Shown one piece after another: positions 10,501 through 18,383 of a stretch of DNA of 64,000 bases. Position numbers and translations under genes: made by a program. The stretch is from Pseudoalteromonas luteoviolacea (GTDB lineage Bacteria > Pseudomonadota > Gammaproteobacteria > Enterobacterales > Alteromonadaceae). Position 1 is the stretch's first letter; each line of letters begins with the position of its first letter. The notes beneath the pieces are model-generated. The model did not search any database, was not told where the DNA came from, and saw nothing but the letters and a program-made list of their open reading frames with translations. Location of the stretch: assembly GCF_000814765.1 (NCBI RefSeq), contig NZ_JWIC01000005.1:372001-436000 (forward strand), written 5' to 3'.

Positions 10501-11791
10501 TTGGGGCACTATTTTCGGGAGCAACAATTATTACAGAATGAGATGCAGTCGCTTCAAGGCCGGAATCATCTACAACAGTCACTGCGAATGTAGCTTGTGT
10601 GTCTTCATCCACATCAGGAACAGACACAGTCAATGTATCAGATACTGCATCCCCAAGAGATAATTCAACATCAGATACATAGTGCCATCGATAACTAACA
10701 ATATGACCATCTTTATCACTACCTTGAGCGTTTAATATCAACTCAGAGTTCGCAAATACTGAGCTATTCCCTGTAATAGAAACGCTTGGAGCAAACAGAG
10801 GTGCGGGCTTAAGTGTCACTTTATGAACAGAGCTTTGGCTCGCGCCCTTATCGTCGCTAACAACTAACGTAAAGTTCACGTTCGTCTCTTGGCGAACTTT
10901 AGGTACCGTCACGTGAAGTGTGTCTGTATCAACTCCTGCAAGCGTTAAAGTCAGATTTGAGTCATGGTGCCAGAGGTAAGTAACCGGTGTTCCTCCGCTA
11001 TGCACAACGTCAGAAGTTAATTCGAATGTCGTTTCAGCTAATGCTGAGTCTGGCCCAGAAATATTCACACCACTAATTTGGGGGCTTGCCGGCACCAATG
11101 TAATTTGATGGGTTGCTTGATGTTGCTCACCAAGACTGTCAGTAACGAATAACTTTAGCTGCGCTACTTCTGTTTGAAGTATATTCCTACTCACTACAAC
11201 CAGCTCTTTACCATTGGCCTCAAATCGTTCAAATATTTCTTCAGGCTGATAAGACCAAGCAACATCAGATTGCTCTAACTCAATACCTTCAATATTCGCC
11301 AAAAATACCGCTTCACTTTGTTCTACTAACTTCTCTGGACCCTTTATTTCTATAAGTGGTGCAATAATATCTTGCGCTTTTAAAATAACCTGATGTTCAG
11401 AACTGCTTCTCAATCCTTCTTCATCGGTTACTGTCACTGTAAAAATAACTTCAATATCGTTATCAATATCACCGCTGGAAGCAATAAGTTCAGCCTTATC
11501 CTGACCGCTTACGTTTAAAGTATGCCCATTTGACTCGTAAACCCAGTTATAGTCTACAACGGCTTTATCATCCGACGCGATCGCTAGTAGTTTAAATTCC
11601 GTCTGCTCCAAAGCTTCGGATTCACCTAAAATTTCTACTTTAGGTGACTCATTTTTATTATCAGAAGTTGAGGAGACTGTTGGAGGTGGCGCGCTAGTAT
11701 TTTCTGTACTTCCGCCACCGCCACAAGCTGACAGTACACATATACTTGCAAATAAAACTAACGCACGAAATACTGAGTAAGTTTTGCTCAT
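4553..11791 (-). CDS. Giant surface lipoprotein with Ig/PKD-like modules and leucine-rich repeats
   Basis: A 2412-residue protein. The N-terminus is a lipoprotein signal (lipobox LSAC, lipidated Cys23) followed by GGGGS and a Ser/Thr/Pro linker, so it is anchored in the outer membrane and probably surface exposed. Residues about 45-630 hold six or seven repeats of roughly 90-95 residues with motifs such as VSITG, G.I..Y.WHY and VTDNEG.., which are PKD/cadherin-like Ig folds. Residues about 630-690 look like a carboxypeptidase-regulatory-type beta domain (LAGTITDEPIGHANVEV). A long beta-rich middle with repeated segments (GKWHINM, GNWTLSYG, GKWRF) follows. Residues about 1930-2390 are leucine-rich repeats of about 21 residues (L..LNL.N..I..LDL). 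An adhesive or ligand-binding role is likely; none is shown by sequence. Confidence 0.85.
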   Translation of the reverse strand: MSKTYSVFRALVLFASICVLSACGGGGSTENTSAPPPTVSSTSDNKNESPKVEILGESEALEQTEFKLLAIASDDKAVVDYNWVYESNGHTLNVSGQDKAELIASSGDIDNDIEVIFTVTVTDEEGLRSSSEHQVILKAQDIIAPLIEIKGPEKLVEQSEAVFLANIEGIELEQSDVAWSYQPEEIFERFEANGKELVVVSRNILQTEVAQLKLFVTDSLGEQHQATHQITLVPASPQISGVNISGPDSALAETTFELTSDVVHSGGTPVTYLWHHDSNLTLTLAGVDTDTLHVTVPKVRQETNVNFTLVVSDDKGASQSSVHKVTLKPAPLFAPSVSITGNSSVFANSELILNAQGSDKDGHIVSYRWHYVSDVELSLGDAVSDTLTVSVPDVDEDTQATFAVTVVDDSGLEATASHSVIIVAPENSAPIVSITGSTSLQEGDKEVLTAVATDQDGTIVKYHWHYPSDAPIQVSGENSAQLTVETTDISSTTQVNLDVIVTDNEGATAQAQVLLSLTPLPNQKPVVKITSEQTTFVEKQAFTLQGEAQDTDGHIASYQWQHNGPNELQLSGVNSAVLSVHSHDIQDELPVTFTLNVTDNLGEVSQATFEATIEAIKHQLTLAGTITDEPIGHANVEVQIGADKFLTQANSVGEYTIDVNIDESQVNAMTTIRATGINSQSHVELISLLGEVDELTASAGDDGVLNSEEVFGVNVTNLTTIEYGLIQDAGVEISEQASLNAARKNIDPDEKLSLAAVVKAVIDHGHALPEGINSTLDLAKDLPKARKMLRQLKSSNPDLFKQIRQDIKKDEQLMQHAAFVPYGTYVLSELSHFNGFTAKLIFNNDNTGRLEGTAIRAFTWSQAGANLILNLAQPLDIYETGSYFRPDYQVDQISMALFHSSGGTFSAEVSMRTVAKTGESAIEASPFHGYFASVSSLPSYSESDFLGKWHINMQQTTRIAYAQGIEFLANNIAHVTSVKSPSRVYWSVSNNQLYYSFGQYSYKISVIREFELGLQVLVEQDSFITGKQIFPALLVKNQNISFNDINYVKTWSPEKLKGETESFLIDENNYFQYAWQRNVFARMQDGKLLRHNYSFAGKNSEKCDTNLEQCIADHNFEFTLLAKKDDLIAVQYSSVDLRGESPNFIASQVFIFRLSDEGLDTSFFTDSFVSNNNNYFVFGSRPSLYQASAEGITHLQGQRHCHRTESNTTTCNDAIYIGNNNYWVSREGDLLLLVDIDTNEQSYLKLISSDENGVTLCHFTQNAVCTEQNITYFSFAKPALDINITQEGIGQVISSVNAFTYKESFKLLLQPDDDYTVSEVSGCEGTLEELDDQSFIYSVIAPLADCDIHIKFGLKPPFFGEQLFVNSALEIPHSWYFQFNIDGTGVANVNSNLINFTIEQTDTSEYQAEFAQMRYGGSNHYSVRVGDGQYITATGFKLNYRDEGVYLIWLGVKGQYDTPYETSPVLLTNSKDIQTINVSPADIVGNWTLSYGLYRETSSSNTSQNIEITLNEDQTGVLSTGHNKGFPREDALSWELTSDKKLRLFQERYGNVAELRLIHSSELGYQFLVEYIKDSASNGYSSGWLQHGSGILIKHRDYTFEDISGKWRFKDGSIEKGFELHSDGTYTEVNINGAASAEWKSNTLYVSGKYNDKFDIFDPFCDLQNELCIEGYTAQYKVLGQDGSDLYVLDRRWWPIGNYEESKLLKVALNSDPALSQFEPHMLGIGNLNYHWQRRKDHLKLYEIDSSTTRYWRIDTDSNGLQLAIEDKFTAPISFEAGKLKYLIDDVIYWVEIVNSNQNGIWVCRYAQGESCNQSNQHFLSYEIPSFEVKISAGAGGQVKTNLIGDYQLYNLPLEIEVEPESGMYVMQFDACHLRHSLDYRWYSNKLVFDNDELNQVCHLNIEFKVWEKVQSERLGITDPSMAACVNQYNRASNPHIEYEDELKCDNGSNMWESLAELDKFEYLTQLTLSNVSSFSEQSQAQLQSLTNLKKLSLNSVNLNELDLSQLTDLRAFELSSNNRLNMLTLPEGSPLMNLKITAGGPRVLNAINSDDLQAIVLSGSDVEILDVTGSNNVYSISAGNSQLQQIVGVTKQHELSYLSLDSTPVVQLDLSNYVNLEILRINKTQITELDITGMYSLESLHASESALQNLSINDESNLRRLDAWKTQLTWLELSRMPNLDILNIQDSKLTSLDLTGALNLSNLYANNNQIKSVVMPIESQLTSLTLQNNQISDLEFVGEGKNDRLVYINLENNLINHFSDEKLGRLRNLTLSGNPLSSLELGNKSIFWRLYLNDTKLTSFDTTGFVKLEELYLNNTQITQIDISASISKLSLNNTGITTLNLPDGLRHSTIYFGGNTLGTLQGGSDLYAIRLYLTDTQRSEQVEQYLQENSSVIRAYECNEIGGFSCRSIN

Positions 11792-12088
11792 TTTAAAGTT
11801 ATTTGGTCCAAAAAGCGCAATAATCGCGCAATTGTACCTAATTAAGTTAAATTATCAATGGGGAAGTGTAAGTCTCCAAACCAAATGGAATAAATTATTT
11901 AATACAAGTTAAGGAACTTCTCCCCTATTTTATCAGTGTATCTATGTGGAAATTTGAAAAGTCGAAAACCCATTTCGACTTTTTATAGGCTAATTGTCTA
12001 CATTTATTTAATAGACACAACGCACTTTCAAAAGCAGAACCAAAAATATTAGAGCTTCACCCTTAACCTAGCACTAGGTACTAACAGT

Positions 12089-12724
12089 TTAATTTCCTGA
12101 TAATTTTAGACTTTGAAAATCATTGCCAACAATGGCATCTAGGTGCTCAGTCACCTTTTCTACTGGCCAATTCCACCAAGCAATATCTTGAAGCATATCG
12201 ATTACATCTTGCTCAAAGCGCATTTTAATCACTTTGGCTGGATTTCCTCCCACGATACTGTAGGGAGGCACGTCTTGGGTAACCACCGACTTGCTAGCAA
12301 TGATGGCCCCATTACCGATTTTAACCCCCGGCATAATGGTAGATTCATACCCGATCCAGACATCATTGCCTATTTCTGTGTCGCCTTTGAAAGGTAACTC
12401 GCCATCTTTAGGCATGACTTTCTCCCAGCCATGACCAAAAATTTGAAAAGGATAAGTCGAAAAGCCTGACATTTTATGATTCGCGCCATTCATAATAAAC
12501 TTCACGCCAGTGGCAATTGCACAATATTTGCCAATATTTAGTTTATCGCCAATAAAATCGAAGTGATATAAAACGTTCTTCTCAAAATTTTCGGGCCCTT
12601 CTGGATCATCGTAATAAGTGAAATCGCCAACATTGATATTGTCTGAGGTGATAAAGTTTTTTAAAAAGCCTACTTGCGGAAAGCCTGCTAGCGGATGTTT
12701 GTTATTTGGATTTGGTCCTGTCAA
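12089..12724 (-). CDS. CatB/Vat-type hexapeptide acyltransferase
   Basis: A 211-residue protein of the xenobiotic acyltransferase group (type B chloramphenicol acetyltransferase and streptogramin acetyltransferase relatives), which use acetyl-CoA on a trimeric left-handed beta-helix. Seen directly: the family segment KFIMNGANHKM with the usual catalytic His (about residue 82), STYPF, then [42 protein letters not shown] in hexapeptide rhythm, and the C-terminal helix MLQDIAWWNWP. The length is normal and it starts with ATG at 12724. Actual antibiotic modification cannot be inferred, since many chromosomal members have other substrates. A broken duplicate lies at 3967-4412. kptA starts 22 bases beyond its 5' end on the same strand, so the two may be co-transcribed. 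Confidence 0.9.
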   Translation of the reverse strand: MTGPNPNNKHPLAGFPQVGFLKNFITSDNINVGDFTYYDDPEGPENFEKNVLYHFDFIGDKLNIGKYCAIATGVKFIMNGANHKMSGFSTYPFQIFGHGWEKVMPKDGELPFKGDTEIGNDVWIGYESTIMPGVKIGNGAIIASKSVVTQDVPPYSIVGGNPAKVIKMRFEQDVIDMLQDIAWWNWPVEKVTEHLDAIVGNDFQSLKLSGN

Positions 12725-12745
12725 AAGTTCTTCCTTACTGTGTTT

Positions 12746-13279
12746 TTATAAATCAAAATGTAATTTTTCTGGTGGTACATGTTCAACCAACCAGACTTGA
12801 TTTTGCGTTTTGTAAAACTTTACACCTTGCATATGCATTGCTTTGGCATCAATGCCCAGTAAAATTGCCTTGCCGTAACGCCTACCGACTTTCATTGCTG
12901 TGTCTTTCGACTCTGTCAAATGCACATGATGCCTTTGACCTTTTATCAAGCCGACCTCTTTTATTGACTCAATAAATCGACTTGCTGTGCCATGAAATAA
13001 AATATCAGGAGGTATGGTGGCTTTTAATGCCAGATCAACATCAATCGAGTGCCCTTGATTAGCGCGTATCATTTTGCCATCTTCGCTGATAGCAAAGCGC
13101 TGTTTATCATTAGCATCAACAATCGATTGAATAAGTTCTAGAGATAAAGCGTGTTCACGAGAGTTTTTGATTAAATCATCTATTAAGGCCCAGCCTTGAT
13201 TATTTAATTGAAGATTTGCTAGCTCCGGCTTATGTCGTAAAACTAGACTTAGGTATTTAGATATTTTTTTATTATTCAT
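12746..13279 (-). CDS. kptA: RNA 2'-phosphotransferase (Tpt1/KptA family)
   Basis: A 177-residue protein matching KptA/Tpt1, which removes a 2'-phosphate from RNA by transfer to NAD+, giving ADP-ribose 1'',2''-cyclic phosphate. Family motifs are present in order: SLVLRHKPE (Arg15-His16), IRANQGHS (about 71-78), HGT (96-98), GLIKGQRHHVHLT (about 110-122), VGRRYGK (about 131-137) and NQVWLVEHVPPE near the C-terminus. The conserved Arg/His residues of the active site appear intact. Bacteria lack the eukaryotic tRNA-splicing substrate, so the biological role is open. A perfect 16-bp hairpin ends two bases before the ATG, which suggests translational control. Confidence 0.92.
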   Translation of the reverse strand: MNNKKISKYLSLVLRHKPELANLQLNNQGWALIDDLIKNSREHALSLELIQSIVDANDKQRFAISEDGKMIRANQGHSIDVDLALKATIPPDILFHGTASRFIESIKEVGLIKGQRHHVHLTESKDTAMKVGRRYGKAILLGIDAKAMHMQGVKFYKTQNQVWLVEHVPPEKLHFDL

Positions 13280-13281
13280 CG

Positions 13282-13320
13282 GTGCTTAATTTATCCTAAT
13301 TACGAGGATAAATTAAGCAC
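13282..13320 (-). promoter_or_regulatory. Perfect 16-bp hairpin directly upstream of kptA
   Basis: GTGCTTAATTTATCCT (13282-13297) is exactly complementary to AGGATAAATTAAGCAC (13305-13320), with a seven-base loop. In the kptA message the stem ends two bases before the start codon, and the only AGGA-like sequence lies inside it. It could block ribosome entry or be a recognition structure. No U tract follows, so it is not a typical terminator for the upstream ABM gene. Confidence 0.6.
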
Positions 13321-13350
13321 AATTTTATAAAATATTAATTGAAGATTCCC

Positions 13351-13641
13351 TCAGTAATGACTTAGCTGAAGATATCGAATCGTTGGCGGAGACGACATAA
13401 ACGATTTAAGCTGCTGTAATACACCGTTATCACTAATGAATTGCAGGTATTTTTGATGATGAGAGACACTTTGCCAATCTTCGTCGATCATCATCACCAC
13501 GCTGTGCTCATCAAAACTAACGCTTACCCGACCACACCCCGAAAAACCTCTTACAGTAGGTACATTGGCCAATAAAAACGCATCTAATTCACCAGTTTTA
13601 CCCTGTTTCAGGTTACACTCTATCATTACTTTTACAGACAT
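13351..13641 (-). CDS. Antibiotic biosynthesis monooxygenase (ABM) domain protein
   Basis: A 96-residue single-domain protein with the dimeric alpha/beta-barrel pattern of the ABM family: strand VKVMIECNLKQGKTGELDAFL, VRGFSGCGRVSVSFDEH, then VVMMIDEDWQSVSHHQKYLQF (the W-x-S-x-x-x-H-x-x-Y/H segment typical of these proteins). Members are heme-degrading or quinone/polyketide oxygenases, or stress proteins with unknown substrates; this one cannot be placed. The AraC-type regulator gene lies directly upstream on the same strand, about 100 bases away, and is the obvious candidate for its control. Confidence 0.75.
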   Translation of the reverse strand: MSVKVMIECNLKQGKTGELDAFLLANVPTVRGFSGCGRVSVSFDEHSVVMMIDEDWQSVSHHQKYLQFISDNGVLQQLKSFMSSPPTIRYLQLSHY

Positions 13642-13747
13642 ACTCGCTCCGATTTATGAAAGTGGTATTGAGTATATCTATGACGAAATTATTAAATGCT
13701 GCTAACACAAAAAAATGCCGTTTTTCGGTCATAGCCGACTTTTTCAG

Positions 13748-14638
13748 TCAAAGCTTAATACCATCTTGCTTTGGTGTTTCACCAAACTGGTTTTTATAGG
13801 CTTTGATAAAATGAGAAATATTGGTATAACCAACTTCAAGCGCGATATCTGTGATGGATAATTTCCCTTGCTCAACTAAAGATTTGGCATAATGTACACG
13901 TTGCTTGATCAACCACTGTTTTGGCGGTTCATTAAATTGTTGTTTAAAGTCTCTTTGAAAACCCGATACGCTTCGTCCTGAGAGTTTTGCCAAGTCCGAA
14001 ACTGAAAACTTTAATACCGTTTTGTTTTCAAGTAGCCTTTTCAGGTTTCTTCTCGCTGGTAATGTATGGTCAGCCATATTAAGCGTGACGATTAAGTCAT
14101 CACCGAGTATATGAAGTAAAAGATACAATAACTCTGTTAGTTTAGAGTTTAATACCGGTGTAATATCTATTTCCTGCTCGACGTATAACCTCAGCTGTTT
14201 AAAAAACCCTTCTACTAAACAATGCTCAAGCTTCAACGACGGTTTTACATCCCTCTTGCCTTTAGGCTGCTGTAAATGGTTTGAAATTAAAAATTGCTCA
14301 ATAATACTTCTGTCAAAAAAGACCAACCACGCTTTTAAGTTTTGCGTACTATGTACAAAATCTGAATGTAAATTTTGACCCTGACATAGCAAAATGGATT
14401 GACCCGCTTTGAGTTCAATCGACTGATTATCCCAACAAGTGAGCGTTTCCGTCCCTTCTTCAACATGAACAATACACAGCTGATTTGTGTAAAATTCCAC
14501 ATCAACTAAATTTTGCTCCAAATCTTTGCTGTAAATCGCACTGCCATTTAACGCAGCCTTCTTATGCACATCAGAAAGTGCGCCCAGCGCCTGTGGGATC
14601 ACCAACACATGTTGCTGACAATAATTTGCCGTATTCAT
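13748..14638 (-). CDS. AraC family transcriptional regulator
   Basis: A 296-residue protein with an N-terminal cupin-like sensing domain (about 15-150, with ELKAGQSILLCQGQNLHS) and a C-terminal AraC DNA-binding domain (about 190-292). The second helix-turn-helix and family signature is clear: ITDIALEVGYTNISHFIKAYKNQFGETPKQ. The first helix-turn-helix is around SVSDLAKLSGRSVSGFQRDFKQQFNEPPKQWL. It probably controls the ABM gene downstream or the S66 peptidase gene, which lies on the same strand upstream. The inducer is unknown. Confidence 0.88.
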   Translation of the reverse strand: MNTANYCQQHVLVIPQALGALSDVHKKAALNGSAIYSKDLEQNLVDVEFYTNQLCIVHVEEGTETLTCWDNQSIELKAGQSILLCQGQNLHSDFVHSTQNLKAWLVFFDRSIIEQFLISNHLQQPKGKRDVKPSLKLEHCLVEGFFKQLRLYVEQEIDITPVLNSKLTELLYLLLHILGDDLIVTLNMADHTLPARRNLKRLLENKTVLKFSVSDLAKLSGRSVSGFQRDFKQQFNEPPKQWLIKQRVHYAKSLVEQGKLSITDIALEVGYTNISHFIKAYKNQFGETPKQDGIKL

Positions 14639-14723
14639 CCTTGTTGCCTTTTCACTTAATAAGTTACAGAGAGGTTACATGCAGCTAATTTAGACCATTT
14701 CGTCACAATTAGTGAAGTGTAAT

Positions 14724-15770
14724 TTACGCTTTAAACGCACTTCCTAACAATTTTAGTTGCTTGGCTTTTAAATTAATTTCAATATCACCACCTTGTGGCA
14801 AAATCACTTGAGGATCTGTATGCCCAAAGTCTAAATTGGTCACAACCGGCAAGCTATGGCACTCAAACTCATCACGAATAACAGATAAAACAACCTCATC
14901 CAACTGTGCTTTTTCATCTGCACTGTAATCCCGTGCACGACCGATCAAAAGCCCAGATAAGTGTTCGAATACCCCCATCACACCATAATTACGAAGCCAA
15001 TACTTTACATAATCAAGGGAAGGCTTCTCTTGAGAGGTCTCAAGAAATAACACTTTACCTTGCCAAAAATCAGCAGCAGGCCAAAACTGTGTGCCTTTTA
15101 ACATTTCAAGTACTTCAATACAGCCACCAAAGAGCTGCCCAGACACTTTATCTGTATCAGCTAAAACACCACCAAAAAACCTTGGCCCAACATTCTCTTG
15201 TATCGGGTTTAACTGTCCAGCTGTAGAAGCGTCGGACCAATCAGGGTATCCATCATAAAAGTGTGAAAAAGTGGGTATGGTTGCGTTTTCAAGCTCACCA
15301 TACAAAAACGCTTTAACGTACGCGCGATACTCATCAGGCAAATTGTGTATCTGGGCGAATCCCGCCATGACGGAGGGCCCGTTGAATGTCACTACCCCTA
15401 ACTGATTCACAAACACAGATACCGCGGTAAAGTCAGAGTACCCCATAAATAACTTGGGGTTAGCCTGAATGATTTCAGGGTCCAAGTACTTCAGTATACG
15501 CGCAGAATCTTCTCCGCCAATCAAAGAAATAATGCCGTGTACATTATCATCTGCAAAGGCGCGGTTAATATCCTCAGCTCGGGATTTGGGGTTATCAAAG
15601 ACTTCTTTGGCCCTCATTTTAGTTGTCGGATACTCAAGGACATTAAACCCCATTTCAGTAAGGTTTTTTATGCCCAGTTGATAGATATGTGGAAAAACAC
15701 AAGACAACCCAGCGGATGGTGCCAAGATGGCAATATTACTGCCTTTTTGTAGCGGCTTTGGCTTTATCAT
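14724..15770 (-). CDS. S66 family peptidase (LD-carboxypeptidase / MccF-like)
   Basis: About 348 residues from the ATG at 15770, which has an AGGG six bases upstream; a GTG-started extension to 15788 is less likely. It matches serine peptidase family S66, which includes LdcA (murein tetrapeptide LD-carboxypeptidase) and MccF (microcin C self-immunity). The visible triad candidates are Ser in LFMGYSDFTAVS, Glu in VLFLETSQEKPS, and His in DFGHTDPQ. The substrate-loop pattern LIGGEDSARIL replaces the common GGYG. The overall length and the loop resemble MccF-type more than LdcA. No signal peptide is seen, so it acts in the cytoplasm. There is no adjacent microcin gene. Confidence 0.85.
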   Translation of the reverse strand: MIKPKPLQKGSNIAILAPSAGLSCVFPHIYQLGIKNLTEMGFNVLEYPTTKMRAKEVFDNPKSRAEDINRAFADDNVHGIISLIGGEDSARILKYLDPEIIQANPKLFMGYSDFTAVSVFVNQLGVVTFNGPSVMAGFAQIHNLPDEYRAYVKAFLYGELENATIPTFSHFYDGYPDWSDASTAGQLNPIQENVGPRFFGGVLADTDKVSGQLFGGCIEVLEMLKGTQFWPAADFWQGKVLFLETSQEKPSLDYVKYWLRNYGVMGVFEHLSGLLIGRARDYSADEKAQLDEVVLSVIRDEFECHSLPVVTNLDFGHTDPQVILPQGGDIEINLKAKQLKLLGSAFKA

Positions 15771-15926
15771 GTAAACCCTATTTAACACGTAAACGTAACA
15801 AGCAATATATTACTTAATCAGTAAGTTAGGTAAAGAGCATTATGAGGTAATAATATGATACTGAGTAAAAAGCGCAGCGTTTATGCTGGTAACAAAAGAT
15901 GCAATGCAAGATAAATTTGAAATGTA

Positions 15927-15956
15927 AAAGCCCTAAACTGAGTTAGGGCTTTAGGT
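15927..15956 (-). terminator. Terminator after the OsmC-YcaO gene
   Basis: A 10-bp perfect stem (AAAGCCCTAA with TTAGGGCTTT, six-base loop) directly follows the minus-strand stop at 15964 and runs into a T tract on that strand. Confidence 0.8.
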
Positions 15957-15963
15957 ATTTAGC

Positions 15964-18150
15964 TTATTTTTTCGCTGCGATGGCTGCACGCGCTTTGTGC
16001 AGTTTTGTATAGCTTTCAATCAGTTTAAGGTGCTTATCTAGTCCTTCTAACTGCGTGTTTGTCTCTGTTAAGCCATGAAACTTCACGTCACCATTGATTG
16101 AGCCAATCACATTGTCCATGTTTTCCTGTCCAAACATACGAGTCAGGTTATGGATATAGTCTTCAATCTCTAGCTCTTCATCTAGGGCGATTTCAAGCAC
16201 TGTGTGCATCGCTTGATAGAAAAGTCCACGTTCCACTGTATTGTCGTTGTATTGAAGGAAAGACTCAACCAAGTCCATAGTTTCTTCTAAATCACCTAGC
16301 GCCAAGTAAATCAGTAATTTCAGCTCAAGGATAGTTAGCTGACCCCAAACCGTATTTTCGTCAAACTCAATACCTATCAAAGTAATGATATCTGTATAGT
16401 TGTCTAGCTGGCTTTCCTCTAAACGGTTCACCAAATCCGCCAACTCTTCATCAGACAATCTGTGTAAGTTAAGAATATCTTCACGGTACTGAAGTGCTTT
16501 GTTGGTGTTATCCCAAATAAGGTCTTCAGCTGGATATACTTCCGAATAGCCAGGCACTAGAATACGGCAAGCCACACCTAAATCTGTAAACTCAGCAATA
16601 TATGCTTCTTTACCAAGGTCTTTTAAGATTCCAAATAACTTGTCACACTCTTCTTCATTTGTGCCAGAGAAATCCCACTCAACAAAGTCATAGTCTTTCT
16701 TTGCACTGAAGAAGCGCCATGAGATCACACCGGTTGAATCAATAAAGTGCTCAACAAAGTTTTCTGGCTCAGAGACTGCCATGCTGTTAAAAGTTGGACG
16801 AGGGACATCGTTTAGGCCTTCAAAGCTACGACCTTGCAGTAGCTCAGTTAAACTACGCTCCAACGCAACTTCTAAACTTGGGTGTGCACCAAATGACGCA
16901 AATACGCCCCCTGTTTTTGGGTTCATCAGCGTCACACACATCACAGGGAACTGACCGCCTAATGACGCATCTTTTACTACAACTGGAAAGCCTTGCGCTT
17001 CAAGCCCCTTGATACCGTCTACGATACCTGGGTATTTAGCAAGCACCTCTTCGGGTACATCTGGCAATACAATTTCTTGTTCAATGATTTGCTTTTTAAC
17101 TGCACGCTCAAAGATTTCAGACAAACACTGTACCTTGGCTTCAGCCATGTTGTTGCCTGCACTCATGCCGTTACTTAAGAACATGTTTTCAATTAGGTTT
17201 GACGGGAAGTAAACCGTTTCACCATCTGAGTGGCGCGTGTAGGGAATTGAGCAAATACCGCGCTCAACATTACCAGAGTTTGTATCTATCAGGTTTGAGC
17301 CCTTCAGTTCGCCCTCTGCGTCATACACATCGCGCGTGTATTCGTCCAAAATCTCGCTCGGTAATTCATCGTTTGGACCCGGCTTAAACCACTTTTCATT
17401 TGGATAGTGCACAAAGTCGCTGTTTGCGATTTCTTCACCGAAGAATTGATCATTGTAGAAGAAGTTGCAGTTTAATCGCTCGATGAATTCACCCAGTGCT
17501 GAGCAAAGCGCGCTTTCTTTCGTTGCACCTTTACCGTTAGTAAAGCACATTTGCGACGCCGCATCTCTGATATGCAGTGACCACACATTTGGCACGATGT
17601 TGCGCCATGACGCCACTTCAATCTTCATACCCAAATCAGACAAAATCCCCGTCATATTGGCAATCGTTTGCTCTAAAGGCAGGTCTTTACCAAGAATGAA
17701 TGTATTAGCATCCTGCTCGGGGTTCACCATCAACATAGCTTGCGCATCATCGTCTAGGCTTTCAACATCTTCAATTTGAAAATCAGGACCCGTTTGAATT
17801 ACCTTTTTCACCGTACAACGGTCGATTGAACGTAGGATACCCTTTCTGTCTTTTTCAGAAATGCTCTCAGGAAGCTCAACCTGAATCTTAAAGATTTGGT
17901 TGTAGCGGTTTTCTGGGTCAACGATGTTGTTTTGTGATACGCGAATGCCATCTGTCGGGATGTCACGAGATACGCAGTAAACCTTCACGAAGTAAGCCGC
18001 ACAAAGTGCTGATGAAGCTAAGAAATAATCGAATGGGCTCGGTGCAGAACCATCACCTTTATATCGGATCGGCTGATCGGCAATGACACTAAAATCGTCA
18101 AACTTAGCTTCAAGTCTAAGGTTGTCGAGAAAATTAACTTTAATTTCCAT
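15964..18150 (-). CDS. ycaO: OsmC domain / YcaO domain fusion protein
   Basis: A 728-residue protein. Residues 1-140 are an OsmC-like domain (SAPSPFDYFLASSALCAAYFVKVYC carries the usual cysteine region). Residues about 190-560 are the YcaO ATP-binding domain, with SALGEFIERLN (about 229-240) and EAKVQCLSEIFERAV (about 330-345), the helices that carry the conserved glutamates. The C-terminal 160 residues are the helical extension of the E. coli YcaO type. In E. coli this family assists RimO in beta-methylthiolation of ribosomal protein S12. The C-terminus ends AAIAAKK and lacks the PxPxP tail of azoline-forming YcaO enzymes, so it is not expected to modify a RiPP precursor. Confidence 0.92.
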   Translation of the reverse strand: MEIKVNFLDNLRLEAKFDDFSVIADQPIRYKGDGSAPSPFDYFLASSALCAAYFVKVYCVSRDIPTDGIRVSQNNIVDPENRYNQIFKIQVELPESISEKDRKGILRSIDRCTVKKVIQTGPDFQIEDVESLDDDAQAMLMVNPEQDANTFILGKDLPLEQTIANMTGILSDLGMKIEVASWRNIVPNVWSLHIRDAASQMCFTNGKGATKESALCSALGEFIERLNCNFFYNDQFFGEEIANSDFVHYPNEKWFKPGPNDELPSEILDEYTRDVYDAEGELKGSNLIDTNSGNVERGICSIPYTRHSDGETVYFPSNLIENMFLSNGMSAGNNMAEAKVQCLSEIFERAVKKQIIEQEIVLPDVPEEVLAKYPGIVDGIKGLEAQGFPVVVKDASLGGQFPVMCVTLMNPKTGGVFASFGAHPSLEVALERSLTELLQGRSFEGLNDVPRPTFNSMAVSEPENFVEHFIDSTGVISWRFFSAKKDYDFVEWDFSGTNEEECDKLFGILKDLGKEAYIAEFTDLGVACRILVPGYSEVYPAEDLIWDNTNKALQYREDILNLHRLSDEELADLVNRLEESQLDNYTDIITLIGIEFDENTVWGQLTILELKLLIYLALGDLEETMDLVESFLQYNDNTVERGLFYQAMHTVLEIALDEELEIEDYIHNLTRMFGQENMDNVIGSINGDVKFHGLTETNTQLEGLDKHLKLIESYTKLHKARAAIAAKK

Positions 18151-18287
18151 TGAATTCTTCCACAGTTTTGTGCAGCTGCTCGGTAAACGCGACCAAACAG
18201 CAAAAAATGATCTTAACTGTGCAATTATCTTCTTTTTCGTGTCATTAGTCTTGGGTTAATTGCAAAATTCAGCAAATAAAATTGGCT

Positions 18288-18342
18288 TTTAGCCGACCCA
18301 CAGCAGAGTTCTGGGTAAAATTCACACTTAGACTCGGCTAAA
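18288..18342. repeat. Nested inverted repeat between two minus-strand genes
   Basis: TTTAGCCGA (18288-18296) pairs with TCGGCTAAA (18334-18342), and inside it ACCCA pairs with TGGGT (18312-18316). It lies between the stop of the small protein gene at 18384 and the ycaO start at 18150. It may be a terminator for the former or a structured leader of ycaO. No long T tract is present. Confidence 0.4.
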
Positions 18343-18383
18343 TGCTCAAAAAGTGCTAAAAAACCTGGTTATCTAAACAAATG

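Noticed and set aside
4553..11791. Other-frame reading frames inside the giant lipoprotein gene
   Set aside because: All lack ribosome binding sites and protein-like composition and are fully covered by a clear gene on the minus strand.
14724..15770. MccF-like peptidase as immunity to a nearby microcin C
   Set aside because: No microcin precursor or MccB-like adenylating enzyme is present in the window; many S66 proteins are orphan.
15964..18150. YcaO protein as the modifying enzyme for the cysteine-rich peptide at 26384
   Set aside because: It is the OsmC-YcaO type tied to ribosomal protein S12 methylthiolation, lacks the PxPxP tail of azoline-forming enzymes, and lies 8 kb away in a separate transcript.
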